64,000 nucleotides of DNA, taken from assembly GCA_009746045.1 (NCBI GenBank), contig RPFO01000120.1, positions 1 through 64,000 of the forward strand, written 5' to 3'. Below, in pieces: positions 1 to 8,614 of the stretch. Every line of letters begins with the position of its first letter. Positions within the stretch are counted from its first letter, which is position 1. The notes under the pieces were generated by a model. It did no database searches. It worked only from the letters and a program-made list of their open reading frames with translations, and was not told where the DNA came from. The DNA comes from Mesostigma viride (Eukaryota; Streptophyta; Mesostigmatophyceae; Mesostigmatales; Mesostigmataceae). The position numbers and the translations under genes are program-made.

Positions 1-644
1 TATTGGGGCACCAATGTGCTAGATGGATGCAGGTTGAGGAGACCTTTCCAACGCCGTGTCAACCGCCTAGAACAGACAAGGGACTAGAAAGTTATCAAGT
101 CCCGAAGTACTGCCGACCGGTGGGCGAGGGCGGGCACACTCAGGGCATAGTGGACAGGACACGTGGCAGGCCGTGCCTGCACAGGCTTAGCCTGACTCTC
201 ACGTGACTGGGACACAGTGTACTGAGGGCTCAACGGTACTGTGGCTAGTAGAAGCCAGTAACCAGCCAGCAGGTCTGCAAGGATGTAAGTCCTTGCAGGA
301 CTGTGGCAGGTCCTGTGCTGTCCTAGACACAGGATAGCCAGAGATTCCTGTATGCTGCCTGCAACGAGGATGCAGGGCAGCGATACGAGGCTCTGGCAAT
401 GTAGCGTTGCCCAGCGTTGCTCATGACCGAGGAACAAGGATGGAACGAGGTTGCATATAGCTCGAGGCTCAACGAGGCAACGAGCGTCTTCACACACGAA
501 CCTTGGTCGTCACGACGAGTGGCGAGCCTATCGAGGGTCGTAGGCCTGGTGTGAGGATAAAGGTTGCTAGCCAGCAGCCTAGGGTCATTCCAGCCGGCAA
601 GGACCAGGAGCTCACAAGCTCTGCTGACGAGTTGCTGCGCAAAT
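1..644 (+). repeat. 5' LTR of copia-like element A, copy 1 (may be cut by window edge)
   Basis: This stretch recurs in the same orientation at 7737-8382, with two 1-nt indels and a handful of substitutions (roughly 99% identical by eye). The pair brackets ORF0, gag and pol, so I read it as a pair of long terminal repeats from a fairly recent insertion. The shared sequence ends at GCGCAAAT. The left boundary cannot be seen because the repeat begins at base 1. A third copy lies inverted at 48947-49592. Confidence 0.8.
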
Positions 645-667
645 CGTACTATTGCTTCCACGCTTTC

Positions 668-1799
668 ATGTCTGGTTCATCGTCAAGCAGCCACGGTGCT
701 GGTGAGGCGAACGAGCAGAGAGACGCGCAAGCGTTTTTCCCCTACCGTAACCAAGCAAACGCTCCAACATTCGTGCAAGCGGCCTACGTAGCGAGGCACT
801 TGGCAGAAGAGGGGTGGGTGGCGGTGAGTGGGGGAGGCAGCAGGCCAGCGGCGGCGGACCCGATTATACAACGGGCTCGCGTCGTGATTTCTCCAGGTGA
901 GACGGGGCGAGTGGCGGTGGAAGAGTTGGTGCGCATTCGTGACGCGCTAGCTGAAACTGCTAATCGTGTGGAGGTCGCTTATCAGGGCGCCCATATCACG
1001 CTTGCCGGTCTCGACCTAGCCAGGGAGGCGCTTAGCCAGATTGTGGCAACAGCGCTCGGCAGCACCGACTGTTTAACCACTGGGTGGCGACAGCAGTGCT
1101 AGGAGAGGGGGTACCAGACGCCGACATCATCCGGAACGCGCGTGCTCGGGAGACGGTAAATCCTTGGAGCACGGCGGAGGTATTTGCCCAAACCATTGAG
1201 AATCTTGTTGCTGTCCTTTTGCAAGAGTCGAGAGGGTACGCAGACAGGTTCTATATTACCACGCAGCCTTTCGGGGTACTCCAGGCTTGATACACCGAGG
1301 CCGGAAACCACCACTGCGTGGGGTCCGGAGGTGGAGATTGTCGCAGGGGTCGAGAAGACGCCTGAAGACGTCCATTTTGAGTGGACTGACAAGCCAGAGG
1401 GCTCCGTCAAGCGCTCAGCCCAGCAGATAAACGAGGGCGACGGCACTACCGAGACCTACGAGGCAAGGCAGAGAGCTGATCTGCATATCCCTCGTGAGGT
1501 GACTCACGAGTACGACCGTTACGGCCGAGGCGAGCAGAACGAGCTTGTCGGCGGCGGTAAGCGGTGGGTACGCGATCTTGCTTGGCATCGCAACCCAGGT
1601 GAGACACAACATCCAGTCGAACGCAAGGAGACGGGCGACCTGTGACCTGCGTGCTGGGAGAGTTTAACCCAGACCTCCAGATTGTCGCAGAGGCAGCAGC
1701 AGCCACACGGTTGCTGAGGGTGTTGAGCAGCGTCCAGACCGTGAGGAGGGGCAGGCGAGTGCAAGCCAGGAGGCGGCCTCGTCTGGAGTAAGTGCGTGA
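668..1799 (+). pseudogene. ORF0 of element A: unknown protein upstream of gag, frameshifted
   Basis: An open region of about 375 codons lies between the 5' LTR and gag. I do not recognise its family. It starts at the ATG at 668 with a Ser-rich run, continues through a helical, charged region with repeated Arg/Glu/Ala, and ends in an acidic Gln/Glu-rich tail at about 1797. Copy 1 is broken by a 1-nt deletion near 1061 and a 2-nt deletion near 1278, compared with the inverted copy at 63230-64000. That copy is open across both sites but carries its own 1-nt deletion near 63465. Because each copy has private lesions, the parent element probably had an intact ORF. The copia-like element B has a comparable extra ORF in the same place (35773-36687). 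It may be an accessory or Gag-like protein; its function is unknown. Confidence 0.55.
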
Positions 1800-2125
1800 G
1801 CCTGAGTGGGTTCCAGCGCCATATCTGCGTGTGTTTTCTGTGGTATTCTATAATGCTTCGTAACACGCGCGGGGCGGCAGCGGGAGCGGGGCGGGAGCGG
1901 GGGATGGCGGGGGTGAGGCAAGGGCAGACACGGGAGCCCCGCCAACGTCGTGCCAGAGGGACAGGCAATCCCAACGGCAGAGGGCGTCAATGGCAGGAGG
2001 GCGTCCAACCGGAAGAGGAAAGAGGTGGCACAAGGGGAGGAGCGTGCAGGGTGGCCAACCGACGGCGTGGTGCTGACGGGGGAGGGCCAGAATGATGCTG
2101 AACGTCAAGCACCTGGTAAGAGACC

Positions 2126-3199
2126 ATGTGTGCCTGCGTCTGGTGTTCCTGCAGCTATGTTCCTGCGCCATTAGCACCAGTAGGAGCTGCTGTCATTGGC
2201 AGTGACCCTCGTGCTTTGCCTGGGACTAGACCTCATATGAGTGCTGTGGCTGTGATGAATGGCCAGAAGCCTCTCAAGCCTCCTGTGGGACAGGAAGAGC
2301 TAGACAAGTGGTTGGAGGATATGGAGCTAGTTTCATGCTCTGTAGATCCCACTGTCAACCTTGTGCAGGTATTCCACACATCCACGACTAATAGGGATTC
2401 AAGTGAGAGGGTGAGGGACAAGGCTAGGCAGGCTGTCAAGGACAAGCTGACTTGGTCTCAGTTCCTAGAGGGCCTACGTCAGGAGTTTTCTGATAAGGTA
2501 CTCAACCTCACTAATCACTATAAGCTCAGCTATGATACCTTTGAGATCAAGGGCACAATAGCTGAGGAGCTGCAGCGGCTCACACGCATCAGGGAGAAGG
2601 GGGCCAAGCATGGCTTCAATCTGACTGATAGAGCAGTGGCAGATTACTTCCTGGATCGCATGGGGCTGAGTGTGGATGGGAGAAATGCAGCTAGGATGTT
2701 TGCTGATCAGACAGATGGGACGTGGCCAGCCTTGCAAAAGGTTATTTTCAATATCCGTCCATCTGACAATGCTGCTTGCAAGGCAATCCAGGTGACTGGT
2801 GCCCCTTCAGCCTCCGCTCATCAGGTCCATGGTGACGCCCCTGGGCAGGGTGCTCAGGGAGAAACCAGACCTAGTAGGCGTCAGAGGGCTAACAGGCGCA
2901 GGCAGAATGGTAACCAGGGTGGCAAGGGCCAGCAGCAGGGATCCAAAGGCAAGGGTCAGCAGCAGGCTGGTGGTCACCAGGGTGGTCAGCAGAACAAGGG
3001 TGGCCAAGGGCAAGGCAAGAGCCAGGGCCAGGGCACCCAGGCCAGTCAGAGCAGCCAGAACCAGGGTGGCCTGAAGAAGGCTGCTGCTGGGAAGGATGAC
3101 AAATGCTTTGGATGTGGCAGGACGGGTCATTGGCGACGTGACTGCCCAGACCAGGCCAAGTCTGCTGGAGCAGGCTCTGGCCAGGTGGGTAAGCCATGA
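2126..3199 (+). CDS. gag: Gag-like nucleocapsid protein of element A, copy 1
   Basis: The reading frame of up to 357 codons is intact. A natural start is the ATG at 2237, because the upstream part is Cys/Pro-rich and unconvincing. The N-terminal half is a mixed helical domain like copia Gag capsid regions. It is followed by a basic Gln/Gly/Lys-rich linker (about residues 250-320) and one CCHC zinc knuckle at C327-C330-H335-C340, the C-x2-C-x4-H-x4-C pattern that binds RNA during packaging. The stop lies 6 bp before the pol frame opens, in a different frame, so pol expression would need frameshifting or reinitiation. A second Arg-rich open stretch at 1950-2174 overlaps the start and may encode an N-terminal extension through a shift. 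The element B gag has the same layout. Confidence 0.75.
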   Translation: MCACVWCSCSYVPAPLAPVGAAVIGSDPRALPGTRPHMSAVAVMNGQKPLKPPVGQEELDKWLEDMELVSCSVDPTVNLVQVFHTSTTNRDSSERVRDKARQAVKDKLTWSQFLEGLRQEFSDKVLNLTNHYKLSYDTFEIKGTIAEELQRLTRIREKGAKHGFNLTDRAVADYFLDRMGLSVDGRNAARMFADQTDGTWPALQKVIFNIRPSDNAACKAIQVTGAPSASAHQVHGDAPGQGAQGETRPSRRQRANRRRQNGNQGGKGQQQGSKGKGQQQAGGHQGGQQNKGGQGQGKSQGQGTQASQSSQNQGGLKKAAAGKDDKCFGCGRTGHWRRDCPDQAKSAGAGSGQVGKP

Positions 3200-3205
3200 C
3201 TTGAG

Positions 3206-4117
3206 ATGTTGTCCCCTGTAAATAGTCAATCACCCCTAGTGGGACGAACAGTTGTACATAGTAATGGGGGTGTCCCTCTTGTGCAGCAGCAAGGGGTTGG
3301 GAATGATGAGGTGCTTCCACTCAATGATTGCAATAACGCTGCTGCAGCAGTGGAATTCCCTGTGCCTGTGGCAGGTGCAGGGTCTCCAGTTGTTGGGGTT
3401 GACTCTGGGAGTCAAGCCGCCAGACTGGAAGGACCTGCAGCTTCTGTGGGAACCGGGGCTGGCTCTGGGAGCCGAGCTACCTTGGAGGAGGTCCCTGGAG
3501 CAAGAGAACAGCAGGTGGGTCGTGCTATCCCAAGCACACAGTCTTTGTCACGTTCCTCTCTGTGCAGCCAGGCTGACAGGGGGTTGAGCTATGCTCAGGC
3601 TGGAAACACTCTACACCATATCTTTGGTCACTCTAAGCAGGCAGAGATGTTTGCTTGGAAGATTGGCAAGGAGCCTTTGCTAGAGGCCTGCAGTGCAGCT
3701 GCTCAGAATTGTGTCTGTCAGGAGAATGCTGTTCGCCTCCCACAGTCCCATGCCAGAGAACCTGCTAGAGAGCGGGGGGATATCCAGGTGGACATCCAAC
3801 ACATCAGGGGCATGTATCTGTTGGTGGGGGTGGATAGGTTTAGCAGATATAGGTTGCTGACCATTCTTCCTGGAATGCAGGAGCATCAGCTGTTGATGGG
3901 TCTCCAGTCTTTGTTGCCAGGCTTTGGGGTGTACACCAAGGTGCAAGCTGACTTGCAGTTTGACTGCTTGATCAAGCTGGCTGACCAGCTTCCTTGTAAG
4001 TTGGTAGTGGTCCCTAGGGAATGCCATGGGCAGCAGGGAGCTGTAGAGAGATCTATACGTGAAGTAAAAACAGTGGTGCTAGCAGCTAGAGTGTGCCTGT
4101 TGTGGCATCAGCTCTAG
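3206..4117 (+). pseudogene. pol: Integrase part of element A pol (copy 1), ends in a frameshift
   Basis: This 303-codon frame holds a GAG-pre-integrase zinc finger (H138, H142 and a later C-x6-C-x-C cluster). The integrase core follows with candidate catalytic residues D196, D249 and E281 (GQQGAVERS). The last acidic pair is 32 residues apart rather than the usual 36, and the canonical SDNG around the second Asp is replaced by ADLQF. At about 4089 a single G is missing relative to copy 2, so the frame ends early and continues in the next frame from about 4093. In copy 2 the same junction is open. No normal protease lies between Gag and integrase; a lone VDSGS near residue 75 is at most a relic. 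Confidence 0.75.
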
Positions 4118-6792
4118 AGAAAGCAGCTTGGTGTAAGGGGATTGAGGAGCAGCTTAACCACAGGGTAACCTATTACTATGATGGTGTGGCAGTCTCTCCC
4201 CTGGCATTGCAGTTTGGTATGCTATCACAGGACGTGGTGGCAGCCTGCCTGAAGAAGGCAGACAGGGTGTTTTCCAGATTGAGGCGTAAGGACAAGGGTT
4301 GGAAAATGCTGAGGCCCCAGGTGGGACTGAGGGTCAGGATGTGGAAGGAACCGTCATTACCAGGCAAGCGTGGCAAGTGGCAAGATGGGCAGGTAACCCA
4401 TGTTGAGGAAGCTAACCATTCTTGTCTGGTGGCTTTGGAGAGTAATCCCAAGCACGTGTACAGGCTATCCTGGGCTCACGTCAAGGAGAGAAGGCCAACT
4501 GCAATCTGGCCTGAAGACGGCCCTGATCCTCCCTTGGAGGGAGATGAGCAGGATGAGAGCCAGGCAGCAGATGCTAACCCACCATGCTTGGATTATGGTC
4601 TGTCCTGGATGGATGAGGGTGAGCAGGAGTCTGCTGAGACGTCTGTCACAAGGCCAGAGGTGGCCAGGGCTGCACCACAGTCCAGGGGGCTGCTTATGGC
4701 GGACATCATTCGAGCTCTGCAGAACAGCAAGCGTGATCCCAAGGTATCTAAGCTCACGGGATGGGGGTCATGTGGGGCACCAGCACTAGAAGTGGATACC
4801 AACTCACAGGTGTCCATTCTAAGGGTAGAGGATGCTGCAGGCTTGCAGTGGTCATCCCCTAGCTGCCTAGCTGTGTCTGATTTCTCTGGGAATGTGTCCA
4901 TGAAGATCTTGGGAGAAGTGAGTGTGCCTATCCTGGGGGTGCCCACCACGTTCAGTGTGGTTGAAGGGTATCAGGGGCCTGCCATTCTAGGTCAGAACTT
5001 CTTGTGCTTACCAGGGGTGAGGATATCCTCTGAGGAGCTAGCATTAGAAGGGCAGGGCCGCCTTCCCTTGCAGAGATATCGCTACTCCCAGGGTCTTAGT
5101 GTGGCTGTAAGGGCTGTGAGGGGTCTAGAGGCAGAGGGTCCTGATACAAAGGAGCCCATTGCTGGGGACCTGCTGATCCTCCCTACTACGTTTGACCCAC
5201 GTGAGTTGGGTGTGCAGAGGTACCAGATCCCAGGAACGAGTCCTGTACCTTGGCGCAAGCTAGTGGAGATGATGCAAAGCCCCAAGATGGCTAAGGCATG
5301 GACTCTTGGCTTTGTTGCTTCTGGGCATGAGTGGATAGTTGCCAACTGTGCAGAGCCTGTGGATGTCCTCCCTGAGGATCACCAGCTGCTCAGATTGATG
5401 TTTGTCCTCAAGCTCAAGGAGGTAGATGGCGTGCAGGTGCCACATGTTAGACCAGTTGTGACTGAGTACCATGGCACTGGACAGTTAGCAGATGAGGAGC
5501 TTTACACACCAGGGATGCTGCATGATACATGGAGGATTTTGTTGTGCATTTATTTGTCTTTTCTGCAGAAGGGGATACCCTATAGCTCTGTGTTGGTAGA
5601 TTTCAAGAGGGCTTTTCTTAAGGGTGATCAGCAGGAAGCACAGGATACTTGGCGCACAATACCCCCTTTCTTTGTTAAGGTGCCTGCAGTGTGGAGGGCA
5701 GAGCTGAAGACGAGGTATTTGAGGATTCTCAAAGGCGTGGAAGGCCTTAGATCGAGTCCCATCATCTGGAGGAAGAGCTTGGAGAAGTACCTCAGGTCTG
5801 TCTGTGGTCTCTCAGTCTCTCCAGTTGATCCTTGTCTGTTTCAGGGTAGCTATGAGGGGCTGCCAGCGTTTGCCTCCCTGCATGGTGATGATCTGCATCT
5901 CCTGGGCCATCCCACTTGGCAAGAGTTGACTCTGGCCAGGATCCAGAAACGGTTTGAACTGGGTAAGATCCAGTACATGGTTGAGAATGAGCCCATGGTG
6001 TTTTGTGGAATGCAGGCGACCTTGGTCCATCAGCAGGGTACATGGTCCATCCAGCTGGAGGGTGGTAAGGATTATCCTCAGCAGATCATAGATGCCTTGC
6101 AGGAGCCCATCACCCAGGCCAGATGTGCAACAATACGAGGTATGTTGGCATGGCTGGCCAGCATTTGTGCTCCTGACCTGTTGGTACTGAGTCGGTTGAC
6201 CGATTCCCAACTGGTTGAGGTGGGTGCTGAGAGAGTGGTAGAGGCTGTTCGCATGTCTCCCCCTCTCATGCTGGGTCCTTTGGATTTGTACAGGCCTTTT
6301 GACATGATGCTCTATGTGGACAGTTCTATGGATAGTAGGAAGGTCACAGAGGTCAGGGGCCGTGCAGCAGCATTAATATCCCTGGTGCAGGAACAGTCCT
6401 CTCTGGTCTGCTGGTACAGTCGGTTGCAGAACAGGGTAACTCCCAGCAGTGACATTGCTGAGTGCAGGGCAATCTGTGAAGGGCTTCATACTGCTCTTTA
6501 CTTGAGGGAGCTATTTTACCAGCTATGTCAAGTGGCTTCCTGTCGGTTGCAGATGCACACACTGGTAAGAACTGACAGCATGGGCATGGTGCAGTTTGTG
6601 CACAGGCAGCTGGCCAGGAGCAGGGACCTTGATTATTTGTTGCTCAAGGAAATGTCTTGCTTAGCTAACATTGAACATGTGGCTGGCGTGGACAACCCTG
6701 CAGATGCTCTCACCAAGCTGGAGGAGAAGGCTGAGCTGCAATACCCTTTGCTTCGTGGGCTCATGGCCTCCAAGGGGGGAGGGCCAGAGTAG
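4093..6792 (+). pseudogene. pol: Pol remainder of element A copy 1: integrase C-terminus, protease-like domain, RT, RNase H
   Basis: This frame of 899 codons completes pol after the frameshift at 4089. In order it carries an integrase C-terminal SH3-like stretch (PGKRGKW...), a retropepsin-like domain with VDTNSQVSIL (D235-T236-N237) paired with ILGQNFL (residues 298-304), reverse transcriptase, and RNase H. RT motif A is VDFKRAFLKG (D503). Motif C is LHGDDLHLL (D599, D600), with His where Ty1/copia RTs have Tyr. RNase H has D743 in YVDSSMD, an AEC Glu, TDS Asp, and PADALTK at the end. A protease between integrase and RT is not the copia order (PR-INT-RT-RH). Element B has the same arrangement, so it is a family trait and not damage. 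Confidence 0.8.
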
Positions 6793-7089
6793 ACCAAACA
6801 GCCTTGCTCTAGGTGGGAGGCATCCCAGTGGGCTGGGCAGCCACGTGGTGGCTGACAGCAGGTCCTTCAGAGTTCAGACACACTCTGCTGGACAGGGGTC
6901 AGGGTGGAGTCACTCCCCTGGCTGAGAATTTCGCCTGGCTCTGTCATGGAGCTGCAGAAGAGTCTTAAGGACTTTGTAATGGGCCTTGGGTCTTCATGGA
7001 ATGGACCCTGCAAGGGCAGCCCAAGTGTTGGCTCTAACAGGTTGCTGTACATTTGTATATATTCTCTGTAACCAACCTGTTGCATGCTA

Positions 7090-7095
7090 ATAAAA
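7090..7095 (+). promoter_or_regulatory. Candidate polyadenylation signal AATAAA, element A
   Basis: AATAAA follows the pol ORF by about 300 bp and is repeated as AATAAAA about 70 bp downstream. It lies before the 3' LTR, which would be unusual for a genomic retroviral transcript, so it may serve a subgenomic RNA or be fortuitous. Confidence 0.35.
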
Positions 7096-7203
7096 TCCCT
7101 GGTTGTGTGACCATGTTGGACGTGGTTGCCAGGGGCCTCACTATGGGTTATACTCCTTTATAATAAAACATAATCTTGTTATTGTCATGTTTGTTGTTTG
7201 TGA

Positions 7204-7262
7204 TGCTCAGTTCCAGGAGCTGATCCAAACCTGGAGGATATGGGGTGGGGTTCGATTCCCCA
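7204..7262 (+). other. tRNA-like module (D-, anticodon- and T-arm-like) in element A
   Basis: The sequence can form a 4-bp D-like stem (GCTC with GAGC around an AGTTCCAG loop), a 4-bp ATCC/GGAT stem with a 9-nt loop, and a 5-bp T-arm (TGGGG, TTCGATT, CCCCA) containing a good B-box (GGTTCGATTCC). CTCAGTTCCAGG resembles an A-box. No acceptor stem pairs, so it is not a tRNA gene. The same module occurs in element B at about 30685-30760 (-) and in copy 2 of A near 50076-50135 (-). Confidence 0.45.
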
Positions 7263-7736
7263 GCTGACCTCAGCCTGGCATGTATGAATCCTGAGTTTAT
7301 CCCTCAGTGAGGACATGGGCTCCCCATGTGTTGGCTAACATTTGTCAGGGCTCTCTCAGTCTTTGGAAGGATTTAAAAGATAAAGGAGGCTCCGTGGCGG
7401 GCGCCATATGAACGGGCGCCTGTGATAACTGGATGACCAGGAACTCACAATAGTACGTTCATGGACTCCTCTATCCAAACTCCTCTGACTAAGTGAAGAC
7501 CTAACTTTAATCTACACCAGGTTCCCAAAGAAAGGGTTGGGATGTCATGTGGGTCAGAGGGCAACCTTTGAACCAATGAGCAGGCCTAGCTAATATTTGG
7601 AGGCACCTCAGGTTCCAAAAGAAAAGGCAGGTCTGGTCTCTGGGAGGGATCAGATGTCTGAAGGCTTGTGGGGACAGTGGCTGATAGGTTCTCAGGCTGG
7701 TCCAAGCTCCAAAACAAGAAAGGGTTGGAGTTAGCA

Positions 7737-8382
7737 TATTGGGGCACCAATGTGCTAGATGGATGCAGGTTGAGGAGACCTTTCCAACGCCGTGTCAACC
7801 GCCTAGAACAGACAAGGGACTAGAAAGTTATCAAGTCCCGAAGTACTGCCGACCGGTGGGCGAGGGCGGGGCACACTCAGGGCATAGTGGACAGGACACG
7901 TGGCAGGCCGTGCCTGCACAGGCTTAGCCTGGACTCTCACGTGACTGGGACACAGTGTACTGAGGGCTCAACGGTACTGTGGCTAGTAGAAGCCAGTAAC
8001 CAGCCAGCAGGTCTGCAAGGATGTAAGTCCTTGCAGGACTGTGGCAGGTCCTGTGCTGTCCTAGACACAGGATAGCCAGAGATTCCTGTATGCTGCCTGC
8101 AACAAGGATGCAGGGCAGCGATACGAGGCTCTGGCAATGTAGCGTTGCCCAGCGTTGCTCATGACCGAGGAACAAGGATGGAACGAGGTTGCATATAGCT
8201 CGGGGCTCAACGAGGCAACGAGCGTCTTCACACACGAACCTTGGTCGTCACGACGAGTGGCGAGCCTATCGAGGGTCGTAGGCCTGGTGTGAGGATAAAG
8301 GTTGCTAGCCAGCAGCCTAGGGTCATTCCAGCCGGCAAGGACCAGGAGCTCACAAGCTCTGCTGACGAGTTGTTGCGCAAAT
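7737..8382 (+). repeat. 3' LTR of copia-like element A, copy 1
   Basis: This is the direct repeat of bases 1-644, preceded by a purine-rich tract. It ends at GCGCAAAT, after which the sequence diverges from the 5' copy into flanking DNA. The target-site duplication cannot be tested because the left flank lies outside the window. Confidence 0.8.
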
Positions 8383-8614
8383 ACTTGAACGGACGATAGT
8401 GTTGTACTAGGTCAGGCAGGTTCAGGTTGCATATGATTCCACCGTTTTCCCTTCCTGATTCCACCGTTTTTCCTTCCCGATTCCTTGGATGAAATCTGGC
8501 CAAATCAGACAGAATAGTTCCTGCGGTGCCAAAAGGGCGGTTACGAAAATGTGTGGCTGGAGTTTGTGCGAAGGGTAACTACTTTGACTGGTGCGCACTT
8601 GAAACTAGTCGGCA

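Larger units (their letters stand above)
6793..7736 (+). other. 3' non-coding region of element A copy 1
   Basis: No coding frame is convincing here. The stretch runs from the pol stop to the 3' LTR. It contains AATAAA at 7090-7095 and another AATAAA-like run near 7161-7168, a tRNA-like module at 7204-7262, and a purine-rich run (AACAAGAAAGGG, about 7713-7724) just before the LTR that could serve as the polypurine tract. About 0.9 kb is long for this position in a copia element. Confidence 0.6.

Noticed and set aside
2807-3320. Minus-strand frames opposite gag (Leu- or Pro-rich)
   Set aside because: Antisense of the Gln/Gly/Lys-rich Gag linker; no motif, and mirrored in copy 2.
3400-3450. 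VDSGS near the start of element A pol as the retropepsin active site
   Set aside because: It sits in a low-complexity Gly/Ser/Ala stretch with no ILG partner and is absent from element B. The DTN/ILGQNFL pair after integrase is a better candidate.
7204-7262. A functional tRNA gene
   Set aside because: D-, anticodon- and T-like arms can be drawn, but no acceptor stem pairs and the anticodon loop is 9 nt. Kept only as a tRNA-like module.
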